64,000 nucleotides of DNA, from assembly GCA_900540475.1 (NCBI GenBank), contig UQGG01000013.1, positions 74,933 through 138,932 of the forward strand, in the 5' to 3' direction. Made by a program: the position numbers and the translations under genes. The notes under the pieces are model-generated. The model made no database searches and was not told where the DNA came from. It saw only the letters and a list, made by a program, of their open reading frames with translations. The DNA comes from an uncultured Robinsoniella sp. (GTDB lineage Bacteria; Bacillota; Clostridia; Lachnospirales; Lachnospiraceae). Positions 37,189-45,338 of this stretch are shown here, piece after piece; the stretch's first letter is position 1, and every line of letters starts with the position of its first letter.

Positions 37189-39018
37189 ATGAGATTTCGG
37201 ACCAGAATGATATTATCTTATGCGGTATTTGTGTTGATGGCAGCGCTCATTTTAGGGTTTGCTTACAACCGGTATACAATACGGGAATACAAGAATAACG
37301 AGTACACGGATACACAGTTTATTTCAGAAAGGCTGGCTAATCAGTTTGATGAATCCATCAAAACCATGAAATCTATTACAGACTACATATTGTCAGACAC
37401 CGGAATGCTGTCATCAATAAGAATGCTGGCAAGTACGGACCATAACAACGAAAGCCAGGCGAGTTATATTGAAGAAGCCAAAACAACAATCCAGTCCGGT
37501 ATCAATACGGACTATATGATCAAAAATTTCTACCGGGTTCTGGTATTTAATCAATACGGAGATGTAGTGGGTAGTTCTAATTATGAAAACAGACTAATTA
37601 ATCTGAATAAAAAAACGGAGGATCTAAAATGGCTTTCTAAAGTGGAGGGACATCGGGGAAAACCGGTGCTCATCGGAATCCATAAAGACGACTGGGGGCT
37701 GAAAAGCCAGACAATGGTCTATTCCATAGCCAGAGAAATTCAGGGAAAATCCATGGGGTTTATTGAAGTACAGAGAGATGTCGATAAGTTAAAAGATCTG
37801 TTCGAACTGCCAAAGTCCGGAATGGATGTGGCAGCAGTCACAGAAGACAGAGAGATTCTGTATTCCACTCTGGATGGAAACCAAAATGATTTTTATATAA
37901 ATCTGGCGGGAGAAGACAAACATGGGGTGGCGGAATACAAAAATGACGTTACAAACAATAAGGAACTAATCGCTATCAGCAATTCCAAAGAAACCGGTGT
38001 GAAGATCATGGTTATTGAAAATATGAACCAGCTGGAACGGGAAATCGGTTATGTGGCACCCTTAACCTTTGTGATTGCAGGATGCTTTTTTACCATTTCC
38101 ATGGTGTTTGTCTTTATTTTATCCGGGCATTTGACAAAACCCATCCAGAAGCTAAGGGAGCAGATGGAGAATACCAGGATTGAAAATCTGGATCAGGAAG
38201 TATTCTTGGATACTTCAAATGACGAGATGGAAGCCCTCAGTAAATCCTATCAAAAAGTGTTAAACCGGCTGGATGAGTCCATAGTCAAGGAGAGGCGCCT
38301 TTCAATCCTGCAGCTGCAGGCACAGTTTGATACCCTGCAGGCGCAGGTGAATCCCCATTTTCTGTATAATGTGCTGAATGTGATTGCAAACAGGGGGATG
38401 AACAGCGGGGACGAAACCATCTGTGAGATCTGCGGCAGCCTGGCGGCGATGCTGCGGTATGCCACCAGTACGATAGAACGTTATGCTGCTATTGGTCAGG
38501 AACTTCAGTATCTGGAGCAGTATTTTTATCTGATCAAGTCCAGATATGAACATAAACTGCAATACCATATAGAAGTTGAGGAAGAAATTAAAGCCGAGAT
38601 TATTCCCAAAATCGTATTGCAGCAGATTGTAGAAAACAGCATCAACCATGGATTCACCCAGACCTCCCAGATTATGGAGATTGAAATTAAGGGCTGGAAA
38701 GAAGAAGGGTTCTGGTATATTCAGGTGTCGGATAACGGACAGGGGATTGAAGAGGCGGTATTAAAAGAACTGCAGCAGAAAATAAACAGAATCCGGGACC
38801 GCCTGGGCAATAGACGCAGTAACGTAGAAATGGAGATCGGGGGTATGGGACTGATTAATACCTTTGCAAGACTTTATCTGCTGTACAATGAAAACCTGGT
38901 ATTTGAAATTAATAATTGTGAAACGGGGGCAGTGGTCAAGATAGGCGGAAAGCTGAAAGAAAAAACAATGAATCGGGAAAGTCAGAATCATGCAGTGGGT
39001 GTAAAAAGAGAAGGTTAG
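37189..39018 (+). CDS. YesM-type sensor histidine kinase
   Basis: 609 aa. One transmembrane helix at about residues 8-25, an extracellular sensor to about 285, a second helix about 287-312, a HAMP region (LTKPIQKLREQMEN), then the His_kinase domain with phospho-acceptor His390 in QVNPHFLYNVLN and an ATPase domain with the N-box IVENSINHGF and DNGQGI. Kinases of this class in Firmicutes sense extracellular or imported sugars. The response regulator follows 11 bp downstream. It lies directly after importer 2 and probably controls it. Confidence 0.93.
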   Translation: MRFRTRMILSYAVFVLMAALILGFAYNRYTIREYKNNEYTDTQFISERLANQFDESIKTMKSITDYILSDTGMLSSIRMLASTDHNNESQASYIEEAKTTIQSGINTDYMIKNFYRVLVFNQYGDVVGSSNYENRLINLNKKTEDLKWLSKVEGHRGKPVLIGIHKDDWGLKSQTMVYSIAREIQGKSMGFIEVQRDVDKLKDLFELPKSGMDVAAVTEDREILYSTLDGNQNDFYINLAGEDKHGVAEYKNDVTNNKELIAISNSKETGVKIMVIENMNQLEREIGYVAPLTFVIAGCFFTISMVFVFILSGHLTKPIQKLREQMENTRIENLDQEVFLDTSNDEMEALSKSYQKVLNRLDESIVKERRLSILQLQAQFDTLQAQVNPHFLYNVLNVIANRGMNSGDETICEICGSLAAMLRYATSTIERYAAIGQELQYLEQYFYLIKSRYEHKLQYHIEVEEEIKAEIIPKIVLQQIVENSINHGFTQTSQIMEIEIKGWKEEGFWYIQVSDNGQGIEEAVLKELQQKINRIRDRLGNRRSNVEMEIGGMGLINTFARLYLLYNENLVFEINNCETGAVVKIGGKLKEKTMNRESQNHAVGVKREG

Positions 39019-39029
39019 GAGAATGAAAA

Positions 39030-40532
39030 ATGTTCACAGTAATTGTAGTAGATGATGAACCGGCTGCGCTGAATCATATTTGTACCATTATCGAGAAAAA
39101 GTGTCCAAAGTTTCGGGTAGCGGAAAGAGCGGAAAACGGAAATGAAGCCATGGATAAGGTGAGGAAAAAAAAGCCTGATGTCGTAATTTCCGATATACGC
39201 ATGCCCATTATGAACGGGCTGGAGCTGGTAGCCGGAATCAGAAAAGAATTTCCCTGGATGATTTCCGTGATCGTAAGCGGATACCAGGATTTTGAATATG
39301 CCCAGGAGGCAATCAAATCCGGAGTAACGGACTATATCCTGAAACCGGTCATGCCATCAGAACTGAAAAGCCTGTTTGATCTGCTGGAGGACAAACTGCG
39401 AAAACGTTATTATCTGGAACGCAATGATGTGATGCGTAAAGTATGCCGCGGCATTGACATAGATGAAGTGATATTGAAAAAATATTTTCCCCAGAACCAG
39501 TACTATGGTGCGGTGGTACGGCTAGGTGGGCTGCACAGGCGTTTTATGAATGGTGCGGGACGGGAAATATTTTCGGATATCCATGAAATGATGTTTGTCT
39601 ATGGAAGGGATGAAATGGAGGCATTGTATATCTGCCCTGCTGAATTGATCTTTATGACCAGCTTTGAGAGTATGATTCGCAGTAAAATTGCAAAAGAACA
39701 GCCTGCGTCCGCTTATATGACCGCTGTGATAATGCGGGGTTCCTTTGGCGTTTTGGAAATGGAGGATACGGTGAAACGCCTTTACCGGATGATTGATAAA
39801 AAGACGGTGTTGGGAAAAACCCAGATTCTGATCATGGAAGAGCTGGATAAAAAAAGTGCCGGAGAAAGACAGGAAAATCATCAGGAATATCTGAGAGAGT
39901 TTGAGATCCTGGCTGAAAAGCAGAAGTATGATAAAATGAAAGGAGAAGTAAAGCGGCTGCTGAACTTGTGGCAGGAAGAAAACCGTCCCCAGATCTGGGT
40001 AGAGGGGATGGTACGGCAGATATTTTTTATGATGCAGCGTTACAGTGAACAGATCTGGGAGAACAACGACTATGAATTTATGCTGGAAGAAGCCTTCTTC
40101 TATTCCGGAAATGCGGAAGAACTGGCGGAAAATGTGAATGAAGTCCTATTTAAGGATAAAAAAGAGGAAATCCAGAGCCAGACGAAGCTGGATACCCTGG
40201 ATTATTTTGAAAGCATCAAAGAATATCTGAAAAAACACGTTGCCGAACCAGTTACACTGGGCATGGTATGTAAGGAATTTGGAGTATCCCAGACTTATCT
40301 GAGCAAGCTGTTCCGTAAGTACGAGGAGCTGTCATTTAACAACTATCTGACCATGCTGCGTATGGAGCGGGCGAAAGATCTGATGAGTAATGAAGGTAAG
40401 GTATTTGTCAAGGATGTGGCACTGCAGGTGGGATACAGCGACCAGTTTTATTTCAGCCGTATTTTCCGCTCCTATACAGGAGTTTGTCCCACTGACTTTA
40501 TTGAAAACATAGAAAAACAGGAAAAGAGGTAG
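39030..40532 (+). CDS. YesN-type response regulator with AraC output domain
   Basis: 500 aa. Receiver domain at residues 1-120 with phospho-acceptor Asp55 in ISDIRMP, conserved Lys in YILKPV, a middle region of about 250 residues with no recognised fold, and an AraC-type double helix-turn-helix at about 400-498 (VKDVALQVGYSDQFYFSRIFRSYTGVCPTDF). Partner of the kinase upstream. Expected to activate the importer and hydrolase genes on either side. Confidence 0.93.
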   Translation: MFTVIVVDDEPAALNHICTIIEKKCPKFRVAERAENGNEAMDKVRKKKPDVVISDIRMPIMNGLELVAGIRKEFPWMISVIVSGYQDFEYAQEAIKSGVTDYILKPVMPSELKSLFDLLEDKLRKRYYLERNDVMRKVCRGIDIDEVILKKYFPQNQYYGAVVRLGGLHRRFMNGAGREIFSDIHEMMFVYGRDEMEALYICPAELIFMTSFESMIRSKIAKEQPASAYMTAVIMRGSFGVLEMEDTVKRLYRMIDKKTVLGKTQILIMEELDKKSAGERQENHQEYLREFEILAEKQKYDKMKGEVKRLLNLWQEENRPQIWVEGMVRQIFFMMQRYSEQIWENNDYEFMLEEAFFYSGNAEELAENVNEVLFKDKKEEIQSQTKLDTLDYFESIKEYLKKHVAEPVTLGMVCKEFGVSQTYLSKLFRKYEELSFNNYLTMLRMERAKDLMSNEGKVFVKDVALQVGYSDQFYFSRIFRSYTGVCPTDFIENIEKQEKR

Positions 40533-40536
40533 CACT

Positions 40537-43500
40537 ATGCTGTATAAAAAAACAGGGGAATTAACAAAAGAAACATTCCAGAATCCATCTTCCGAATACC
40601 GGGGAGCGCCATTCTGGGCATGGAATTGCAAAATGGACAAAGAGAAAGTAGACAATACGTTAGAAGAGTTACAGCAAATGGGTATGGGCGGCGGACACAT
40701 CCACTGCAGGACGGGGATGGCAAATGAGTATCTGGGTGAAGAATTCATGGATCTGGTCCGCTATACAGATGAGGAAGCCAAAAAAAGAGGAATGCTGGCT
40801 TGGCTGTACGATGAAGACCGCTGGCCATCCGGGGCAGGCGGCGGACTTGTGACCAAAGAGGAACAATACCGTATCCGATTTCTGGTTTTCAGCCCGGTTT
40901 CCTTAGACGCCAGGACGGATCAATCGAATCAGCTATCGTCCAGCGGACAGGCGGTTCGCAGCAATAACCGCAGGCTGCTGGCACGCTATCAGGTCAAAAT
41001 TGAGAATGGTTTTCTGACGGATTATCAGATGCTGAAAGAAAACGAAGAATTTCATCCGGATTACCAGCCCTGGTATGCATATCTGGAAATATCAGGGAAT
41101 AATCCATGGTTTAATAACCAGGCGTATCTGAACACACTGGATAAGGCGGCGGTAAAGCGCTTTGTGGAAGTGACCCACGAGCGGTACTATGAGAAAATGG
41201 GTGATGAGTTCGGTAAATCCATTCCGGGTATCTTTACCGATGAGCCTCAGTTTTCCCATAAGACCAGACTGGCATTTGCAAAAGAGCGAAAAGAGGTTAC
41301 CATACCATTTACGGATGATCTGGAAGAGACTTATCAGGCGGTATACGGACACAGCCTTTTAGCAGGGCTGCCGGAGCTATTCTGGGAGCTGGGAGAAGGT
41401 AAGTTTTCTGTAATCCGGTATAATTACCATGATCATATCTGTGAGCGGTTTACAGATGCATTTGCGGATACAATTGGGGACTGGTGTAAGGCTCACGATA
41501 TTCTGCTGACCGGACATATGATGGAGGAACCCACTCTGGAGTCCCAGACAGCAGCACTTGGGGAAGCAATGCGGTCCTACCGTTCCTTTACACTGCCCGG
41601 AATTGATATGCTGTGTGACAGAAGAGAATTGTCCACCGCCAAGCAGGCAGAGAGTGCCGCAAGACAATACGGCAGGGACGGCGTCATCAGTGAGCTATAC
41701 GGGGTGACCAACTGGGATTTTGACTTCCGGGGACACAAGCTGCAGGGTGACTGGCAGGCGGCTTTGGGAGTAACCGTCCGGGTGCCCCACCTTACCTGGA
41801 CTTCTATGGCGGGGGAAGCAAAGAGGGACTATCCGGCTTCCATCGGCTACCAGTCTCCATGGTACAAAGAATATCATTATGTAGAGGACTATTTTGCAAG
41901 ATTAAATACAGCCTTAACCAGAGGGAAGCCTTCCGTAAAAGTCGGGGTAATCCATCCCATTGAATCCTACTGGCTCTACTGGGGAACGGAGGAACATACA
42001 GGAGGCATCCGCCGGGAAATGGATGAGAACTTCCGTAACCTGATCGAATGGATGCTGTATGGTCTGGTGGATTTTGATTTCCTGGCGGAATCCCTGCTGC
42101 CGGAACTGACACATGGAATGGCGGGGAATGGCAAAAAATTAAAAGCAGGAGAGATGGAATACGAGACCGTTATAGTACCGGGATGTGTCACCATCAGGCG
42201 TTCAACCCTGGAAATCCTGAAGAAATTCCAGGCGCAGGGAGGAAAGGTCATATTTATGGGGGAAGCTGCCCGGATGGTTCAGGTAGAACCAAGCAGCGAA
42301 GTGATTGAGCTGGCAGGCAAGTGTACCTGCATTCCCTATAACCGCAATTCCCTGCTTCAGGCATTAGAGGAAGAACGGGAACTGGATATCCGAAACGAAG
42401 ACGGAAACCGAACGGGGAACCTGATCTATCAGCTGCGTAATGAAGGGGATGACCGCTGGCTGTTCCTGGCACACGTGATGCCTATGGCAAACAGGGATAT
42501 TCCGGCAGAAGAGAATCTTACAATCCGTATCCGGGGGAATTACAGGGTTACCCATTACGATGCCCTGACCGGAGAGATTCACCCGGTGGATACAGTGTAT
42601 GAACATGGCGATACCGTACTGGAAAAAAGAATATTTGAACATGACAGTCTACTGCTGCATTTAAAATCAGACAGCACGGGAACAAAAGAAATTACAAAAG
42701 AATCTGTCAGGGAATTGGCAGAGGAAGCCGGGGAAGTATCCGGGAGGAAATCAGAGAAAGAAGCGGCAGAGGAAGTATGCTGCAGGGAAATTGAGATTCA
42801 TCTGCCAGAGGAAGTGCCTGTAACATTGAGTGAGCCAAACGTATATCTTCTGGATATGGCGAAGTACCGGTTTGATGATGGAGAGTGGCAGGAAAAAGAA
42901 GAAATTCTAAGAATCGATAACCTGTTCCGGGAAAAGCTGGGATATCCTCTTAGAATGGAAGCTTTTGCCCAGCCGTGGCTGAACCAGGAGGAGGAACCCT
43001 GTGAACATAAATTAACCCTGCGCTTTCAGATAAATTCCAAAGCAGAGGTGGCAAAAGTAAGTCTGGCACTGGAAAATGGTTCAGACACCCTGATATATTT
43101 CAATGGAGAGCAGATATCCGGAAAACGGACCGGCTGGTATACGGATCGTGAGATTGATGTGATCGAACTGGGTCAGCTTAGAAAAGGGGAAAATGAATTA
43201 ATTGCAGAAATTCCGTATAATGCAAAGCGAAATGTGGAAGCATTATATCTTCTGGGGGATTTTGGCGTCCGGGTACAGGGCAGCAGTGCAGTGGTCATAG
43301 ATCCTGTGAACACACTCTCTTTTGGGGATATTACCTGTCAGGGTCTGCCTTTTTATGGAGGAAATGTGACTTATCATATTTCGGCGGCAATTACAGAGGA
43401 AGCTTCGCTGGCGCTGGAAGCTTCCATGTATCGAAACCCGGTATTAAAGGCGGTTCTGGATGGAAAAGAAGCGGGGTATATCTGCTATTCCCCATACCGG

Positions 43501-43722
43501 CTGGAACTTGGAAAGGTAAGTGCCGGAACCCATAAAATAGAACTGACTGCATATGGAAACAGGGTAAATACCTTTGGAACCATACACAACTGCAACCGCA
43601 CGGAAGACTGGATCGGACCAAATGCATGGAGAACAGAGGGAAGCAGCTGGGCATATGAGTATCAGCTGCGGGAAACCGGACTTCTAAAAGCACCGGTACT
43701 GACAAAAAGAATAGAAAAGTAA
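40537..43722 (+). CDS. GH106-like glycoside hydrolase (probable alpha-L-rhamnosidase)
   Basis: 1061 aa without signal peptide. The N-terminal (beta/alpha)8-type region begins with YRGAPFWAWNCKMDKEKVDN, LEELQQMGMGGGHIHCRTGM and WLYDEDRWPSGAGGG, typical of GH106 and related proteins, followed by GIFTDEPQF and TGHMMEEPTLESQ with candidate catalytic acids. C-terminal beta-sandwiches include VSLALENGSDTLIYFNGEQISG and GTHKIELTAYGNRVNTFG. It starts 4 bp after yesN, so it is part of that operon. With the GH78 enzyme at 24307 the locus has two rhamnosidase families. Related families are broad, so substrate assignment is tentative. Confidence 0.75.
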   Translation: MLYKKTGELTKETFQNPSSEYRGAPFWAWNCKMDKEKVDNTLEELQQMGMGGGHIHCRTGMANEYLGEEFMDLVRYTDEEAKKRGMLAWLYDEDRWPSGAGGGLVTKEEQYRIRFLVFSPVSLDARTDQSNQLSSSGQAVRSNNRRLLARYQVKIENGFLTDYQMLKENEEFHPDYQPWYAYLEISGNNPWFNNQAYLNTLDKAAVKRFVEVTHERYYEKMGDEFGKSIPGIFTDEPQFSHKTRLAFAKERKEVTIPFTDDLEETYQAVYGHSLLAGLPELFWELGEGKFSVIRYNYHDHICERFTDAFADTIGDWCKAHDILLTGHMMEEPTLESQTAALGEAMRSYRSFTLPGIDMLCDRRELSTAKQAESAARQYGRDGVISELYGVTNWDFDFRGHKLQGDWQAALGVTVRVPHLTWTSMAGEAKRDYPASIGYQSPWYKEYHYVEDYFARLNTALTRGKPSVKVGVIHPIESYWLYWGTEEHTGGIRREMDENFRNLIEWMLYGLVDFDFLAESLLPELTHGMAGNGKKLKAGEMEYETVIVPGCVTIRRSTLEILKKFQAQGGKVIFMGEAARMVQVEPSSEVIELAGKCTCIPYNRNSLLQALEEERELDIRNEDGNRTGNLIYQLRNEGDDRWLFLAHVMPMANRDIPAEENLTIRIRGNYRVTHYDALTGEIHPVDTVYEHGDTVLEKRIFEHDSLLLHLKSDSTGTKEITKESVRELAEEAGEVSGRKSEKEAAEEVCCREIEIHLPEEVPVTLSEPNVYLLDMAKYRFDDGEWQEKEEILRIDNLFREKLGYPLRMEAFAQPWLNQEEEPCEHKLTLRFQINSKAEVAKVSLALENGSDTLIYFNGEQISGKRTGWYTDREIDVIELGQLRKGENELIAEIPYNAKRNVEALYLLGDFGVRVQGSSAVVIDPVNTLSFGDITCQGLPFYGGNVTYHISAAITEEASLALEASMYRNPVLKAVLDGKEAGYICYSPYRLELGKVSAGTHKIELTAYGNRVNTFGTIHNCNRTEDWIGPNAWRTEGSSWAYEYQLRETGLLKAPVLTKRIEK

Positions 43723-43734
43723 ATAAACACAAAA

Positions 43735-43769
43735 AGAAAATCCTCAGCAACGCACGCTGAGGATTTTCT
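43735..43769 (+). terminator. Symmetric terminator after the GH106-like gene
   Basis: AGAAAATCCTCAGC and GCTGAGGATTTTCT form a perfect 14-bp stem around a 7-nt loop. The T-run lies inside the 3' arm. Confidence 0.85.
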
Positions 43770-43807
43770 AAAGGAAAGAGAAAAAATTAAAAATATTTTG
43801 AGGGAGT

Positions 43808-43870
43808 ACTTCGCAGCGTGTGGGGGCTGCGAAGTGTGAGTTATGAAATATATTAGCTTGTCTGCTAATA
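43808..43870 (+). other. Two perfect hairpins in the 467-bp gap before mreB
   Basis: ACTTCGCAGC pairs with GCTGCGAAGT (43808-43835, 10 bp, 8-nt loop), and TATTAGC pairs with GCTAATA (43851-43870). The first is GC-rich without a U-run. They lie upstream of the candidate promoter at 43947 and are not explained by either neighbouring gene. Confidence 0.6.
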
Positions 43871-43946
43871 TGAGTTAAGTATAAAACATAAATGTGTTCA
43901 AATTATGTTCTAATTATAAAGAAAATGTTAATTTGCTAAAAAATGC

Positions 43947-43975
43947 TTTTCATATTTGTAATAATTGTATATAAT
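43947..43975 (+). promoter_or_regulatory. Candidate promoter for the mreB paralogue
   Basis: TTTTCA at 43947-43952, 17-bp spacer, TATAAT at 43970-43975. It reads through the MITE-like element at 43993 before reaching the gene at 44190, so the element would form most of the 5' leader. Confidence 0.5.
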
Positions 43976-43992
43976 AAAAGGCACAACAGTGT

Positions 43993-44156
43993 TAGAACGT
44001 GTTTGAAAATTCATTCCCGTCATCTGTACGCCCCACTTTGCGGCATATTTGCCCCGAATTCAGGTTACGTAGCCCGCTACGCGCCCTTCATCCGGGACAA
44101 AACTCCCACAAACTGTGACGCACAGCTGACAGTAAGCAATTATAAAACACGCTCTA
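43993..44156. mobile_element. MITE-like element with 18-bp terminal inverted repeats
   Basis: The ends TAGAACGTGTTTGAAAAT (43993-44010) and the complement of 44139-44156 match at 15 of 18 positions. The 164-bp interior has no convincing gene (the frame at 43943-44185 has no ribosome site) but contains a short hairpin CGTAG-CCCG-CTACG. The left end recurs at 45251 with 24 of 26 identical bases. No clear target duplication was found. Confidence 0.55.
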
Positions 44157-44189
44157 GAACGAGACATGTTCTGGGAAAGGGGTAGTAAA

Positions 44190-45179
44190 ATGGCGTCGTC
44201 AGATATCGGTATCGATTTGGGTACGGCCAGTATCCTTGTGTATGTCAGGGGAAAAGGCGTCGTATTAAAAGAACCTTCAGTGGTGGCTTTTGACAGAGAC
44301 ACGAATAAGATTAAAGCAATCGGGGAAGAAGCAAGAGTACTGCTTGGCAGGTCTCCGGGAAATATAGTAGCGATCCGTCCGCTTCGTAAAGGAGTTATAT
44401 CCGATTATACGGTTACGGAGCAGATGTTAAAATATTTTATACAAAAGGCAATCGGAAAATTATCATTTCGAAAGCCAAGGATCAGTATCAGTGTTCCAAG
44501 CAGCGTTACGGAAGTGGAAAAAAAGGCAGTAGAGGATGCTACATATCTGGCTGGAGCCAGAGAAGTGCAGATTATAGATGAGCCAATAGCTGCGGCGATA
44601 GGGGCAGGTATTGATGTGTCAAGGCCCTGCGGTAATATGATTGTAGATATCGGCGGAGGAACCTGTGACGTTGCGGTGATTTCTTTAAATGGAATTGTAG
44701 TAAGTAATTCCATCAAAGTGGCAGGAGACGATTTTGACGAGGCGATTATCCGCTATGTGAGAAAGAAGCATAATCTGCTTATCGGAGAACGGACGGCAGA
44801 GGATATCAAAATCCATGTGGGAACGGCGATTGAACGTCCCCAGCAGAAAGTAATGGAAGTAAAAGGAAGGGATCTGGTTACCAGCCTTCCGAAAACGGTA
44901 AAGATTACGTCCGAAGAAGTCCGGGAAGCGCTGAAGGAGGCAACCACGCAGATCGTGGAAGCGGTCAGAAATGTTCTGGAGAAGACGCCCCCTGAAATGG
45001 CTGCCGACGTGGTGGACAGAGGAATCGTTCTTACCGGAGGAGGCGCCCTGCTGGATGGGCTGGAAGAATTAATTGAAGAAAAAACAGGCATTAACACCAT
45101 GACTGCAGAAGAACCTATGACTGCAGTAGTTGTTGGTACCGGAAGATATATAGAGTTGATGTCTGCAGAGAAAAATTAG
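44190..45179 (+). CDS. MreB-family actin-like protein (MreB/Mbl paralogue)
   Basis: 329 aa from ATG 44190 behind AAAGGGG. Actin-fold ATPase motifs are clear: GIDLGTASILVYV (phosphate 1), IVDIGGGTCDVAVIS (phosphate 2), GIVLTGGGALLDGL (adenosine). MreB filaments guide cell-wall elongation. No mreC or mreD follows, so this is probably an Mbl/MreBH-like extra copy. The cysteine in GGGTCDVAV replaces the usual Thr-Thr/Ser pair. The gene stands alone behind a MITE-like leader. Confidence 0.9.
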   Translation: MASSDIGIDLGTASILVYVRGKGVVLKEPSVVAFDRDTNKIKAIGEEARVLLGRSPGNIVAIRPLRKGVISDYTVTEQMLKYFIQKAIGKLSFRKPRISISVPSSVTEVEKKAVEDATYLAGAREVQIIDEPIAAAIGAGIDVSRPCGNMIVDIGGGTCDVAVISLNGIVVSNSIKVAGDDFDEAIIRYVRKKHNLLIGERTAEDIKIHVGTAIERPQQKVMEVKGRDLVTSLPKTVKITSEEVREALKEATTQIVEAVRNVLEKTPPEMAADVVDRGIVLTGGGALLDGLEELIEEKTGINTMTAEEPMTAVVVGTGRYIELMSAEKN

Positions 45180-45185
45180 AAAATG

Positions 45186-45251
45186 AGGCTGTGGTTTAGG
45201 TTTGCGGGACAGGCAGAGTGATCTGACGTTCTGAAGCTTAGACGACAGCCT
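45186..45251 (+). other. Long-range inverted repeat after the mreB paralogue
   Basis: AGGCTGT at 45186-45192 pairs with ACAGCCT at 45245-45251, closing a loop of about 52 nt directly after the stop. No U-run follows, so its role as a transcript end is uncertain. Confidence 0.35.
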
Positions 45252-45304
45252 TAGAGCGCGTTTGAAAATTCATTCCTGGCAGATGGGAATTCTTATCTGC
45301 CGAT
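45251..45304 (+). repeat. Dispersed repeat copy 3 with its own hairpin
   Basis: Bases 45251-45276 match the left end of the MITE-like element (43992-44017) at 24 of 26 positions. A perfect 7-bp hairpin GGCAGAT/ATCTGCC follows at about 45278-45298. No right-hand end was found, so this is a solo or deleted copy just upstream of recD2. Confidence 0.6.
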
Positions 45305-45338
45305 AAGGTATGCAGACAGCAGTAACAGGAGAAATGGA

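Noticed and set aside
43943..44185. 80-codon frame inside the mreB leader
   Set aside because: It lies within the MITE-like element, has no ribosome site and reads as low-support sequence.
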